A DNA stretch of 64,000 nucleotides from Arthrobacter sp. ISL-95 (GCF_018613695.1 NZ_JAGGPR010000009.1:1-64000), one strand, 5' to 3'. Shown: positions 23,538 through 32,885, counted from the stretch's first letter. Numbers and translations are program-made. Notes: a model not told the origin generated them from the letters alone.

Positions 23538-24269
23538 AGTCGCCTGAAGAACCGCCGCAATTTCCGGGGCGGCGGCCTCAAGGCTTGACCGGCTTCCCAA
23601 GACGCTGAGGGCCGACACAATCCGGCCTCCGGCCTCGCGGATCGGGACAGCTAACTCCCAGACGCCGTGTTCGAACTCTTCGGCGGCAAGAACGAATCCC
23701 CGGAGGCGGTCGCGTTCCATGAGCCCTGCGACCTCCGATGCTGAGTGCGCCGCTGCCGGTCCGCCGACACCAATGAAGTTGACGTCAGCGAGCAACGACT
23801 CGATTTCAGTGACGGAATGATCCCACAGCAGCGCCCGGCCCGAGCCCGTGCACCACACCGGCGTCACCATGCCCGGCTTGGCGAACCCACCCAGCACTGA
23901 GTTGTTGGTTGACGAGCGCAGCAAGAGAACCCGAACGCCGTCGCGCACTGAAAGCCGTGACCTCAACCCGAAGGCCGACACCAACTCTTCCAGCTCCCCG
24001 CGTGATTGAAGGACCCATCCTGCATTGAGGGAAGCAGCCAGGCTGAAAAATCGCGGGCCGGTCCGGAAGGGACCCCGGTCCACGCGCTCGAGCAGCCCCA
24101 AATCACACAGCTCCTGGGCCAAGCGGGACACGCGGCTTTGTTCCATGTCCAACTCCGCGGCCAACTGCGACACTCCCAGGAGTTGGCGGCCCTGCTTCTC
24201 TCGGTCCGTGACCAAGCGAACAAGACGAAGGCCCTGCGACAAGGACGACGCCTCGGGTGACACATCCAC
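23484..24269 (-). CDS. IclR-family transcriptional regulator, convergent with the previous one
   Basis: The 261-residue protein has a winged helix with LLGVSQLAAELDMEQSRVSRLAQEL and an effector domain with WCTGSGRALLWDHSVTEIESLL and FVLAAEEFEHGVWELAVPIREAGGRIVSALSVLG. The GTG at 24269 follows AAGGAGCGG at good spacing, unlike the leaderless start of its convergent neighbour. The final 18 codons overlap the neighbour tail to tail, so the two transcripts are partly antisense. The amino acid permease lies upstream on the same strand beyond a hairpin, and may be its target. Confidence 0.86.
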   Translation of the reverse strand: MDVSPEASSLSQGLRLVRLVTDREKQGRQLLGVSQLAAELDMEQSRVSRLAQELCDLGLLERVDRGPFRTGPRFFSLAASLNAGWVLQSRGELEELVSAFGLRSRLSVRDGVRVLLLRSSTNNSVLGGFAKPGMVTPVWCTGSGRALLWDHSVTEIESLLADVNFIGVGGPAAAHSASEVAGLMERDRLRGFVLAAEEFEHGVWELAVPIREAGGRIVSALSVLGSRSSLEAAAPEIAAVLQATSLRLGSPAHLGLKPLSP

Positions 24270-24359
24270 GAATCCGCTCCTTCCACCAAGCGCTCACGCA
24301 ATTCTCACACGCGCGGCAGGAGGGCAGGGTCATTAAGGCGTCCCCGTACAACAAGCTCC

Positions 24360-24384
24360 GCGGCCGGACATGGGGTCCGGCCGC
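24360..24384 (-). terminator. Hairpin downstream of the second amino acid permease
   Basis: GCGGCCGGAC (24360-24369) pairs perfectly with GTCCGGCCGC (24375-24384) around ATGGG. It is 22 bases past the permease stop. The T-run is poor, but the stem is very stable. Confidence 0.6.
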
Positions 24385-24405
24385 AGAGCCGATTGAAGGA
24401 CTGGA

Positions 24406-25848
24406 TCAAGCAGGGGGCGTTGCCTTGGACTTCCGGCCATACCGGAAGTGGAAGAACAGGTAGCAGGCGGCCACGAAGGGAATCCCGAAGTACAGGGCGG
24501 CAATCTGGGAAGGGTCAAAAGCGATACCGACGAGGGAGATCAGGCAGAGCGCAAAGGCCAGGATAGGCACCAACGGATAGAGCGGGGCTTTGTAAGCAAG
24601 GTCCGCCACGCGCCCGCCGTTGCGGACGAATGCCCGGCGATGAAAGTAGTGGGATGCGGTGATGGACATCCACACACCCACCACAGCAAAACCTGCGATG
24701 GAAACGAGGGCCAGATACACGATCTCCGGTGCAGCCACACTGCTGACCAGGGACGCCAAGCCGCCAACCATGCTGACAGAAAGGGCTATCAGGGGTATCC
24801 CGCGCCGCGTGAGACGCTTGAAGGCCTTGGGGGCGTGACCTTCATCGGCCAGCGAGTAGAGCATGCGTGCACAAGAGAACAGGCCGCTGTTGCCGGCGGA
24901 CAAAAGTGCGGTAATGATGACGAAGTTCATGATGTCTGCTGCAAAAGGTATGCCGACGGAAGCAAAGACCGTGACGAAAGGGCTCTCGTCCAATCCCACC
25001 TGATCGAAGGGCACCGTTGCGGCGATCACAGCGATGGCGCCAACGAAGAAAATCAGGAGCCGGATCACGGTACTGCGCATGGCTTTGGGGATGCTCCGGG
25101 CCGGGTCCTTGGTTTCCCCGGCTGCTACGCCAATGAGTTCAGAGCCGGAGAAAGCATAGAAGACAGCCAGTGCTGTCACCAGGACGCCGGAAAATCCATT
25201 GGGGAACAGCCCACCCGAAGTATTGAAATTTTCGAAGAGGAACGGGTGGCTGGTGGACTCGGACATTGGATGGAAGCCGAACAGGGCAGCCCCGCCAAAG
25301 ATGATCAGGGCGATGATTGCCCCCACCTTGACTATGGAGAACCAGAACTCGGACTCTCCAAAGAACTTGGAGGAGAAGGCGTTGAACCCGAACAGCATGG
25401 CGGCGAAAACGAGGCACCACATCCACACCTCAATGTCCGGGAACCAGCGCTGCATGAGCAATCCGGAGGCTGTGAATTCAGATCCGATTGCTACTGCCCA
25501 ACAAAGCCAATAAAGCCAGGCCGTGGTGAAACCCGTAGCCGGGCCAATGGAGCGGGAAGCATATATGTGGAAAGCGCCGGACACAGGGTAGGCAATGGCC
25601 AGCTCTCCGAGGCAGGACATCACCAGGTAGACCACAAAGGCGCCCACCAGATAGGCGATGACGGCTCCGAGGGGGCCCGCTTGCGAGATGGTGTAGCCGG
25701 AGCTCAGGAACAGTCCTGAACCAATGACTCCTCCCATTGCGATCATAATCAGGTGCCGTGGGCCCATTGACCGCCGCAGGCCGGTCTCCACTGGGGCGGG
25801 CATGGCGTCCGATGGATCGTCCAGTTTCAGGGGTGTAGAAGATTCCAT
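24406..25848 (-). CDS. APC-superfamily amino acid permease
   Basis: The 480-residue inner-membrane protein has 12 hydrophobic helices and the AAT-family start RRSMGPRHLIMIAMGGVIGSGLFLSSGYTI. It also has GELAIAYPVSGAFHIYASRSIGPATGF and FYAFSGSELIGVAAGETKDPARSIPKAM, typical of the LysP/aromatic/GABA permease group. It imports an amino acid with protons; which one is not clear. GGAG lies about seven bases before the ATG at 25848. It is a distant paralogue of the permease at 17501-18907, with the same length class and motif order. An IclR gene lies downstream on the same strand. Confidence 0.88.
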   Translation of the reverse strand: MESSTPLKLDDPSDAMPAPVETGLRRSMGPRHLIMIAMGGVIGSGLFLSSGYTISQAGPLGAVIAYLVGAFVVYLVMSCLGELAIAYPVSGAFHIYASRSIGPATGFTTAWLYWLCWAVAIGSEFTASGLLMQRWFPDIEVWMWCLVFAAMLFGFNAFSSKFFGESEFWFSIVKVGAIIALIIFGGAALFGFHPMSESTSHPFLFENFNTSGGLFPNGFSGVLVTALAVFYAFSGSELIGVAAGETKDPARSIPKAMRSTVIRLLIFFVGAIAVIAATVPFDQVGLDESPFVTVFASVGIPFAADIMNFVIITALLSAGNSGLFSCARMLYSLADEGHAPKAFKRLTRRGIPLIALSVSMVGGLASLVSSVAAPEIVYLALVSIAGFAVVGVWMSITASHYFHRRAFVRNGGRVADLAYKAPLYPLVPILAFALCLISLVGIAFDPSQIAALYFGIPFVAACYLFFHFRYGRKSKATPPA

Positions 25849-26002
25849 GTCTTGTCTCCGTTACGTGACAGATGCGAACGGCACGCCGTGTCTGCTGGAG
25901 GGAGCCACGGCGCTTGTAGTGACGAAGGTAACACAAAATCTCCCCGGTTGGGCGTTAAAAACATTTATGAATGTATATAACGCACACCTCGCGGAAGGCG
26001 GT

Positions 26003-26536
26003 TTAGTTCCTCATTCCCTGCGCCAGAACGAGCTTGAGTTCTTTGCGGACCCGGGAGTAGCGGGATCTGGACGCCGCTGCGGACAGTCCAAGGACCGCCC
26101 CCGCCTCGGCCACTCCGAAGCCGTCCCAGACGATCAGCATGACCAGTTCCCTGTCTTTTGGCCGCAGCCGGGAAAGGGCCCCGAAAATCTCGTCGTACGG
26201 ATCCTGGAGTGCCGGCGGCTCATGCACGAGGCCCTGGCGCAGCTTCTCGGACAACGCTCTCCTGCGGATCCTTCCCCGCCGGTAGTTCGCCAGCACTCCT
26301 TTGGCGACGCCGAAGCTCCAGGCACGAATCTCTGCCTCCCCTTCGGGTAACCGGTCGCGCTGCCGCCACAGAATCATGAGCAACTCGGATACGCAGTCAG
26401 CTGCATCTTCCGCGGGGTCAACCCGGCGCACGAAGTACGCCATCAGGGCAGGAGTCAGCGCGCGGACACATTCCTCGAACCGGTCTTCCATGGTGGCTGG
26501 CGTCGCCACGTCCTCACGTGCAGGGGCCGGAGTCAC
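26003..26536 (-). CDS. ECF-type RNA polymerase sigma factor
   Basis: The 177-residue protein has the two conserved sigma regions. Region 2 includes YFVRRVDPAEDAADCVSELLMILWRQRDRLP and AWSFGVAKGVLANYRRGRIRR; region 4 includes LSRLRPKDRELVMLIVWDGFGVAEAGAVLGLSAAASRSRYSRVRKEL, with the helix-turn-helix that contacts the -35 element. Extracytoplasmic function sigma factors redirect polymerase to a stress or surface regulon. It starts with GTG overlapping the stop of the upstream membrane protein gene by four bases, so both are expressed together; that protein is the likely partner. Confidence 0.88.
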   Translation of the reverse strand: MTPAPAREDVATPATMEDRFEECVRALTPALMAYFVRRVDPAEDAADCVSELLMILWRQRDRLPEGEAEIRAWSFGVAKGVLANYRRGRIRRRALSEKLRQGLVHEPPALQDPYDEIFGALSRLRPKDRELVMLIVWDGFGVAEAGAVLGLSAAASRSRYSRVRKELKLVLAQGMRN

Positions 26537-27297
26537 TGTTGGAGACCTTTGATCATGTCCCGGCAGCCCAAAGTGCGGTGGTCCTCCTCCACGGTTTTAG
26601 AATCACCTGATTCGGCAGCCGCAACGGACAAGGTCATGCGCTCCACCACACCACCCCCGTCCGTGGCAATCGTGGCCGGCCAAGCGAGGGATTGCTTGAG
26701 GACAGAAGCCGCCGTGGATTGTCCTTGTTGATCCCCTGCGGAGTGCCGGTCCAACCACTCTGCTTCCCAGAGGCACCGGACCAGCCCCTCATATCTGATG
26801 GTTGGCGCAATGTCCTGCGTGATGATGCCGCTGCCCTGATCGTTATCCTGATACATCTTCGCTTCCTTCGACGCGGAAGCATCCTTGAGGCGCTCTTCGT
26901 CATACCCCGGAGGCAACGGCAGCGAACCGTACTTAGTCTTGGCGAACCGGGCGTAGTCAGAAGCAAGGGGGTTGATCCACTCCGAGTCCCGGATATCCAG
27001 GTTCCGGGTGGCGCCGTCTCCGGTTGACGTCGGAACCGGCGGCGGGTTTTCCACGTCTTCGGTGAGGAAACCCATGAACTGCGCTACCGCCGGGGAGGCC
27101 ACCCCGACGCCAGCCACACCAACGGCACCGGCTACCAGCAGCGAAATCCATCTACGACGTCTTTTGGGCTTTGACTGCTCGGACACTCCAGTCCGCAGTT
27201 CCCTCAGGACGTTATGGGCTGCCTCCGGCTCAAAGGCCCACCTGTTAGCCGGATCTGCCCCGCGCAGCTGCGCGTCCAGTTGCTCATCGTTCATCAT
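26533..27297 (-). CDS. Single-pass membrane protein encoded before the ECF sigma factor, possible anti-sigma
   Basis: The 254-residue protein has a cytoplasmic N-terminal part of about 48 residues, one membrane helix (WISLLVAGAVGVAGVGVASPAVA, about 50-72), and an outer domain of about 180 residues with two cysteines (near VRCLWEAEW and LGCRDM) that could form a disulphide. It lacks the zinc-binding HxxxCxxC of classical anti-sigma factors. Its position and coupling to the sigma gene suggest that it senses an outside signal and holds the sigma factor, but this is inference. The order (membrane protein first, sigma second) is the reverse of the common one. Confidence 0.65.
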   Translation of the reverse strand: MMNDEQLDAQLRGADPANRWAFEPEAAHNVLRELRTGVSEQSKPKRRRRWISLLVAGAVGVAGVGVASPAVAQFMGFLTEDVENPPPVPTSTGDGATRNLDIRDSEWINPLASDYARFAKTKYGSLPLPPGYDEERLKDASASKEAKMYQDNDQGSGIITQDIAPTIRYEGLVRCLWEAEWLDRHSAGDQQGQSTAASVLKQSLAWPATIATDGGGVVERMTLSVAAAESGDSKTVEEDHRTLGCRDMIKGLQQ

Positions 27298-27389
27298 TCC
27301 CCCAAATAGTGCGTGCCCGGCCCTAACACCCAGTACATGTCCGGACGGGCAGCAAACGTGGCAAGAAGCTTTGGAAAGCTGGCTAAGCG

Positions 27390-28082
27390 CTAGAAATCCG
27401 GGTTGCTGGGCACCACGAGTCCGGTTTCGTAGGCATAGACCACAACCTGCACCCGGTCCCGCAGTTGGAGCTTGCTCAGGATCCGGCGGACGTGGGTCTT
27501 CACCGTAGCCTCGGAGAGGAAGAACTTATGGGCGATCTCAGCGTTGGAGAGACCCTCCGCGATGGTAGTGAGTATTTCGGTTTCACGCGGTGTGAGTTCA
27601 TCCAAGAGCGGATCGCGGTGGTGACCCGGCGAATGACCGGGCACAACGCCGCCGCGAACATACGTTTCCAGCAGGCGTTGAGTGACACGCGGGGCCACTA
27701 CCGCATCACCACTGGCCACCAGACGCACGGCGTGTACCAGTTCCGATGGCGCAACGTCCTTGAGAAGGAACGCCGATGCCCCAGCCTGCAAGCCGCTGAA
27801 GGCGTACTCATCAAGGTCAAAAGTAGTCAGGATGATGACCCTGGCATCGGAACCTGAACCCGAAATTCTTCGCGTTGCCTCAATGCCGTCCATGCCCGGC
27901 ATGCGCACGTCCATCAGGACAACGTCCGGCTGCAGCGCCTCTACCTGGCGAACAGCCTCAATTCCGTCCGAAGCCTCGCCCACAACGTGGAAGTCCTCTT
28001 CGCCTTCAAGAATGAGCCGGAAGCCCATCCGCAGCAGTGGCTGATCGTCCACCAGCAGCACTTTGATGGTTTCTTCGGTCAT
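27390..28082 (-). CDS. LuxR-type (NarL-family) response regulator
   Basis: The 230-residue protein has a receiver domain with KVLLVDDQPLLRMGF, the phosphorylated aspartate in VVLMDVRMPGMDGIEATR (about residue 55), and lysine in FLLKDVAPSEL. A C-terminal LuxR helix-turn-helix follows (LTPRETEILTTIAEGLSNAEIAHKFFLSEATVKTHVRRILSKLQL). It binds DNA when phosphorylated by the sensor kinase whose gene overlaps it by ATGA. With the ABC exporter genes upstream on the same strand, it probably controls that transporter. Confidence 0.93.
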   Translation of the reverse strand: MTEETIKVLLVDDQPLLRMGFRLILEGEEDFHVVGEASDGIEAVRQVEALQPDVVLMDVRMPGMDGIEATRRISGSGSDARVIILTTFDLDEYAFSGLQAGASAFLLKDVAPSELVHAVRLVASGDAVVAPRVTQRLLETYVRGGVVPGHSPGHHRDPLLDELTPRETEILTTIAEGLSNAEIAHKFFLSEATVKTHVRRILSKLQLRDRVQVVVYAYETGLVVPSNPDF

Positions 28083-29368
28083 GATTCCCCCTTTTCGCCG
28101 TTCCAGCGGAGCTCGGCGTGGACCGCCCAGCCTCCCCTTTTTCCCGGACCGGCAGTAACGATTCCAGCATAAATTCCAGCACGTTCATTCATTCCGGCAA
28201 TGCCCTGTCCGGTCCCCAGGCTGCCCACGGATTCGCTGCCGCCCTCGCGGGTTCCACGGCCGTCGTCGTAAACGTCAATGGTGACCAAATCGCCGTCGCG
28301 AGCCACTTGAACGTCAACTCGGCTGAGCGAGCGCCCGTACCGCAGAACATTGGTGAGCGACTCCTGCACAATCCGGTAGACGGTGAGTTCGAAGGCCGGG
28401 TCAGCCGGAAGGCCCGGCCCCGCATGAGCGTAATGCAGTGGCAGCCCGGCTGTCCGGAAACCATCCATGAGTTTCGCCAGGTTCTGCCCGGATTCGAGGG
28501 GCGTCAGCGGTGCCGGCCGCCCGGAATCATCCCGCAGAACCCCGAGCACCCGCCGCATATCGGCCAGCGCGGCCCTGCCGGTGCGGGACAGTTCGCCAAG
28601 GACCTCCCCGGCCCGGTCCGGATCCTTCTTGACCACCACGGCGGCACCGTCCGAAAGACTGATCATCACCGTCAGGGAGTGGGCAACGACGTCGTGCATT
28701 TCGCGGGCGATCCTGTTTCGCTCGGTGACCTTTCCTAGCTGTGTTGTCCGGGCAGCCCACGCCGCGATCTCCGCTTCATGCTCCCTACGCTGGCGCACCG
28801 AGATGCCGATGCCCGTAGCGAGGAGATTGGACAGCATAATGGACGCCGCAGTGGCGATGTTGTTGATGAGGTGGAAGTTCTCCGGAAGGTCCTGCAAGTT
28901 GTCCATCTGGCTGGGACTCGTCCACATGAACAAGTAGAGCAGACTCAGAGGTAAACTCGCCGCTGCGAAAACCACCAGGGCGAGCCTGCGCTTCCGAAGG
29001 GATGCCACGGCATAGAGCGCAAACCAAAGACCCGCGGAAACGTTTGAACCCCACGGATTCAGGATGGTGGCCGCAATTTCCAGAAGTGCAACGGCCAGCA
29101 CTACCTGAAGCGGGAATTGCCGCCTGAAGAACAAGGCGGCGGCGATCATCAAGAGAATCGCCACCACGAGCCACTTGCCGTCGATGATCGAGCTGATGAT
29201 GGTGGGCAATGCCAACAGAACGTAGCAAAGGATCACCACGGCATCCATGGCGCGAGGACGCTTGTAGAAGTAGCGCCGGATCCTCCCCCTGCGACGCTGG
29301 GTGATTTCAGCGAAGGACGCGTCGGCCGTGGTGGCTGACGCGTCCTTCATCTGTGAAACTTCAGTCAT
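28079..29368 (-). CDS. Sensor histidine kinase (HisKA_3 type)
   Basis: The 429-residue protein has five to six membrane helices in its first 200 residues, then the phosphorylated histidine in ERNRIAREMHDVVAHSLTVMI (about residue 229), and an ATP-binding domain with the N-box YRIVQESLTNVLRYG and DDGRGTREGGSES. It is the DesK/LiaS-like class that pairs with NarL-type regulators. The sensor region has no large outer domain, so the signal is probably in the membrane. It overlaps the regulator gene by ATGA and lies 26 bases after the ABC permease gene. Confidence 0.92.
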   Translation of the reverse strand: MTEVSQMKDASATTADASFAEITQRRRGRIRRYFYKRPRAMDAVVILCYVLLALPTIISSIIDGKWLVVAILLMIAAALFFRRQFPLQVVLAVALLEIAATILNPWGSNVSAGLWFALYAVASLRKRRLALVVFAAASLPLSLLYLFMWTSPSQMDNLQDLPENFHLINNIATAASIMLSNLLATGIGISVRQRREHEAEIAAWAARTTQLGKVTERNRIAREMHDVVAHSLTVMISLSDGAAVVVKKDPDRAGEVLGELSRTGRAALADMRRVLGVLRDDSGRPAPLTPLESGQNLAKLMDGFRTAGLPLHYAHAGPGLPADPAFELTVYRIVQESLTNVLRYGRSLSRVDVQVARDGDLVTIDVYDDGRGTREGGSESVGSLGTGQGIAGMNERAGIYAGIVTAGPGKRGGWAVHAELRWNGEKGES

Positions 29369-29394
29369 GGATTGAGCCTAGACGGCAACCCGTC

Positions 29395-30246
29395 CTAGAC
29401 GTCCCGCTTCTTGAGCAGAATCATGGCCAGAGCAACCGGGACAACTACCCAGGCTCCCAGGACCAAACCTGCCTGCCAGGCTTCCAGCGTTTCCGGGACA
29501 TGCTCGACGGCGGTTAGCGGACTAATGGTGCTGGTGGGGAGGTATTTGTTGGCTTCCTTGAAGAAGTCGCCGGGGATGAGCTGGAAGGCGATGGGTGCCA
29601 CGAACAGGAGTCCAACCAAGCTCATGATGCCGCCGGCAGAGTTGCGCACGATCGTTCCAAGGGCCATGCCGATGGCTGCCACGGCTGCCACGTAAATGCT
29701 GTTGACCAAGAGGAGCTTGACGGACTGTGAGCTACCAAGGTCCAGCTTGAGGCCATAGTTATCCACGATGGGGAGCGACACCAGCCCGGCGATGTAGGTG
29801 GACACGGCGGTCAGGAGGAAGGAGCTGACCATGACCACAATCAGCTTCGCCAGGAAGGGCGAGAGCCTCTTGGGAACTGCGGCAAAAGTGGAGCGTGCCA
29901 TGCCGGTGGTGAACTCGGAGCTCATGAGCAGGACGCCCAGGGACCCGAGGATTAGCTGCGCGAACGAGATTCCCGACGTGGGTATGCTGACTGCGAGGTC
30001 TCCGCCTTGGGCGGCCATGGCGGCCGCGGCTTCCGGGTCGTTGGCAACCTGCTCTGCAAACTGCCCCGTTCCCCATGCTGAGAGGGCCGCGAAACCCACC
30101 ATGACCAGCGCAGTGGAGGCCAAGAGGATCAGCGTGGACATCAAAGTGCGGAACTTGATGAATTCGGAGTTGAGTACGCGGTGGAATGACGGTCCTGGAC
30201 CGACGGAATTACGGATGGACTTGCGGTCCACAGTGGTGGTGCTCAT
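29395..30246 (-). CDS. ABC-2-type transporter permease
   Basis: The 283-residue protein has a cytoplasmic start (FHRVLNSEFIKFRTLMSTLIL) and six hydrophobic helices, with SSEFTTGMARSTFAAVPKRLSPFLAKLIVV between helices two and three. This is the ABC-2 pattern of exporters paired with DrrA/BcrA-like ATPases. It would form the membrane channel as a dimer with the ATPase encoded just upstream. A clear GGAGGG ribosome binding site precedes the ATG. The substrate may be an antimicrobial or lipid-like compound, as for relatives next to LiaSR-like systems. Confidence 0.87.
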   Translation of the reverse strand: MSTTTVDRKSIRNSVGPGPSFHRVLNSEFIKFRTLMSTLILLASTALVMVGFAALSAWGTGQFAEQVANDPEAAAAMAAQGGDLAVSIPTSGISFAQLILGSLGVLLMSSEFTTGMARSTFAAVPKRLSPFLAKLIVVMVSSFLLTAVSTYIAGLVSLPIVDNYGLKLDLGSSQSVKLLLVNSIYVAAVAAIGMALGTIVRNSAGGIMSLVGLLFVAPIAFQLIPGDFFKEANKYLPTSTISPLTAVEHVPETLEAWQAGLVLGAWVVVPVALAMILLKKRDV

Positions 30247-30248
30247 GT

Positions 30249-31193
30249 CTATTTCCCTCCGGCCTGAGCGGGAACCGAGGCCCCGGTGGTGATGTGCGAG
30301 TGGTATTCGACCTCGTCCTTGGTCAGTTCCATGTACGCCTCTTCCAGGCTTGCTTGGAGCGGGGTCAATTCGTAGACCATGACCTGGTTGTCCAAGGCCG
30401 TACGGGCGATGCCGCGCGGATCGAGCCCTGAAACCTCCAGCAGTTCCCGTTCGTGGACTTCCACGGAAACACCGGTTCCGGCAAGGAGTTGCATGAGGCG
30501 TTCCGGCTGATCGGTGCGGACGCGAGTGCGTGCGTGGCCCTTGCCGGTGATGATTTCAGCTATGGGCGCATCTGCAATGATCCGGCCGCGGCCGATCACA
30601 ATCAGGTGATCCGCGGTCAGTGCCATCTCACTCATGAGGTGGCTGGAGAGGAAGACCGTCCGGCCTTCGGAAGCCAGGTACTTAACGAGGTTGCGAACCC
30701 ACACCACACCTTCGGGATCGAGGCCGTTGACCGGCTCGTCCAGGATGATGGTTTGCGGATCACCCAGCAGCGCTGCGGCAATGCCGAGGCGTTGGCCCAT
30801 TCCGAGTGAGAATCCCTTGACCTTCTTCTTGGCGACGTCACCCAGGCCGGTCATCTCGATGACCTCGTGAACCCGGCTCTTAGGGATGCTGTGCGTCGCT
30901 GCCATGGCAAGAAGGTGGTTGTACGCGGTGCGGCTCGTGTGGACAGCCTTGGCATCCAAGAGGGCGCCGACCTCCCGCAGCGGCGCCTTGTGCTGGGCGA
31001 AGGGCTCACCGTTCACGGTGACAGAGCCCGATGTGGGAGCGTCCAGTCCCATGATCATGCGCATAGTGGTTGACTTGCCGGCACCGTTCGGGCCCAGGAA
31101 GCCCGTCACCCGTCCAGCTTGGACAGTGAAACTGACGCCGCCCACGGCGGTCTTATCGCCGTAGACCTTGGTCAGGCCTTTTGCTTCGATCAT
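30249..31193 (-). CDS. ABC transporter ATPase (DrrA/BcrA-like)
   Basis: The protein (about 314 residues from ATG 31193) has Walker A GPNGAGKST, signature FSLGMGQRLGIAAALL, Walker B IILDEPVNGLDPEG and the switch histidine in LSSHLMSEMA. A C-terminal domain of about 95 residues after the ABC core is typical of drug-export ATPases. ATG 31193 is chosen because GGAGGGAAC lies about eight bases before it. It heads a four-gene operon: ATPase, permease, sensor kinase, response regulator. Confidence 0.9.
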   Translation of the reverse strand: MIEAKGLTKVYGDKTAVGGVSFTVQAGRVTGFLGPNGAGKSTTMRMIMGLDAPTSGSVTVNGEPFAQHKAPLREVGALLDAKAVHTSRTAYNHLLAMAATHSIPKSRVHEVIEMTGLGDVAKKKVKGFSLGMGQRLGIAAALLGDPQTIILDEPVNGLDPEGVVWVRNLVKYLASEGRTVFLSSHLMSEMALTADHLIVIGRGRIIADAPIAEIITGKGHARTRVRTDQPERLMQLLAGTGVSVEVHERELLEVSGLDPRGIARTALDNQVMVYELTPLQASLEEAYMELTKDEVEYHSHITTGASVPAQAGGK

Positions 31194-31339
31194 GGAAGCG
31201 TTCCCTCCTCGGAGCACATGTGTGCAAGTGAGTTTTGAATGTACCTACAACGCTACTCACGGACGGGGCGGAAATCGCCTGTCTCAGGGATGATTCAGGG
31301 TTCAGCCAGGGTAGTCCTCGCGGATGACTCCGGGGCCAG

Positions 31340-32842
31340 TCAGGCCTCCGGCAGAGGCGAGTACACGGTGAGCTCGCGCGGTTTCACCGTGAACGTGGCA
31401 CGACGCACACCGGGTTTAGGCTCCCCATCAACCGCCAACACCAGCGGTTGACCGATGGCTTCCACGGTGATGGTTGTGGCCTCGGTCAGGTGGGTGACTT
31501 TGGAAGCGGCAACCGTGCCGGTCACTACCGCCCAGAGCAGCCGGGCCCGGGCGAACGGCTCGTCCGCAGTGATCATGCGCAGATCGAAGACTCCATCGTC
31601 CAGCACAGGCCGGCGAAACGGTGCGTGATCGCTGGGATAGAACCTGCCTCGCCCCATGTAGAGAATCCACAGCTTGTGCTTCACGCCGTCAACGGTGAGC
31701 GTGGTGGGCGAGTTCACCCCGAACGTGCGCAGCGACGCCACCACGCCAGCCAACGGTTTACCCATAGCCGGTTGCAATCTCTCCCTGCGACGAACCAGGT
31801 TCGGATAGACACCAAAGCTGGCAGTATTCAGCATGGCCAACTCGCTGGTCTCGGGTGCCTCGGAAAGGCCCCGCTGCACCACCACGTGGCCCAGATCGAC
31901 GGACGCTGCATGCCCTTTGGTCACGGCGTCGATCGCATCGTCAATCGAGCTGGTGCCGAGGTCGCGGGCGAAGTGGTTAAGGGTTCCCCCTGGAAGGACC
32001 AGGAGTGGCATTGAATGTTCGACGGCGGCGGCCGCCGCAGAACCAACCGTTCCGTCTCCGCCCCAAACACCCAAGGCAACGGTGCCTGGTCGGGCGGCCA
32101 CGGCATCGATTTCAGCCGCTACATCTTCACCCTCGGCGATTTCATGTATATAAGCCTTAGGGAATATATTGCGCAACAGCTCTGCGGTCTCGGGTGTATA
32201 GGACCCGCCCATGACGTTGACCGCTATACCGAGCCCCTCGCCGTCGGAAATTGCCGGCGCTTCCGCCGGCGTCCGGCGAGGTGTCGGTTCAGCAGGTCTG
32301 GCAGGCCACCATTTGCGGGTAAGCAATGCTGCCCCTGCTCCCAGAGCGGAACCGAACACCACATCGGAGGGCCAGTGGGCACCCGTGTGCACACGGGAGT
32401 AGGCAACTCCCGCAGCGATCGGGGCAAAGGCGACACCTAGCGCCGGGGAAACAATTCCAGCACCCACAGCAAAGGCCACTGCAGACGCGGAATGGCCCGA
32501 GGGCATGGAGGAGCTGGCGGGTTGTGGATTCACAAAACGGAACAGCGGCAGATGTTCCGGCTGGGGTCGGGTCCGGGGGAGTGCCCGCTTGAAGATGAGG
32601 TTGGTGACAGCCGACGCAACGCCCAGGGCGAGCACACCGTGAAGGGCCGCTCTGCGCGGTTTACCGGGGAAGGTAGCCATAATTCCAGCGATGCCGAACC
32701 ATAATTTACCCTTGGTGGCCGCGGCGGAAAGTCTCCGAAAGAAGACGTCGTGATCACCTTGGCGTTGCCGGGACACAGCCCGGACCAGGAAATGGTCGAA
32801 CCTCGCAACCCGTTTGGGGCCTTTGCCCAAGAAGCCTCGCAT
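31340..32842 (-). CDS. Fusion of PAP2 phosphatase and diacylglycerol kinase domains
   Basis: The 500-residue protein joins two lipid enzymes. Residues 1-185 form a membrane PAP2 phosphatase with its three motifs: KRALPRTRP, SSSMPSGHS and SRVHTGAHWPSD. Residues about 205-500 form a diacylglycerol kinase domain with GLGIAVNVMGGSYT, the nucleotide loop GVWGGDGTVG and LPGGTLNHFARDL. One half removes and the other adds a phosphate on lipids. Such fusions are known in actinobacteria, but the physiological substrates are not. A TAGGGT hexamer six bases before the ATG predicts a leaderless mRNA; it is divergent from a second PAP2 gene 55 bases away. Confidence 0.9.
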   Translation of the reverse strand: MRGFLGKGPKRVARFDHFLVRAVSRQRQGDHDVFFRRLSAAATKGKLWFGIAGIMATFPGKPRRAALHGVLALGVASAVTNLIFKRALPRTRPQPEHLPLFRFVNPQPASSSMPSGHSASAVAFAVGAGIVSPALGVAFAPIAAGVAYSRVHTGAHWPSDVVFGSALGAGAALLTRKWWPARPAEPTPRRTPAEAPAISDGEGLGIAVNVMGGSYTPETAELLRNIFPKAYIHEIAEGEDVAAEIDAVAARPGTVALGVWGGDGTVGSAAAAAVEHSMPLLVLPGGTLNHFARDLGTSSIDDAIDAVTKGHAASVDLGHVVVQRGLSEAPETSELAMLNTASFGVYPNLVRRRERLQPAMGKPLAGVVASLRTFGVNSPTTLTVDGVKHKLWILYMGRGRFYPSDHAPFRRPVLDDGVFDLRMITADEPFARARLLWAVVTGTVAASKVTHLTEATTITVEAIGQPLVLAVDGEPKPGVRRATFTVKPRELTVYSPLPEA

Positions 32843-32848
32843 TCCATC

Positions 32849-32854
32849 ACCCTA
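32849..32854 (-). promoter_or_regulatory. -10 hexamer for a leaderless PAP2/kinase fusion mRNA
   Basis: TAGGGT on the minus strand ends six bases before the ATG at 32842, without a ribosome binding site. Confidence 0.5.
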
Positions 32855-32885
32855 ACGCCTGGCGTCGCCACTCATCTGCCGTGGA

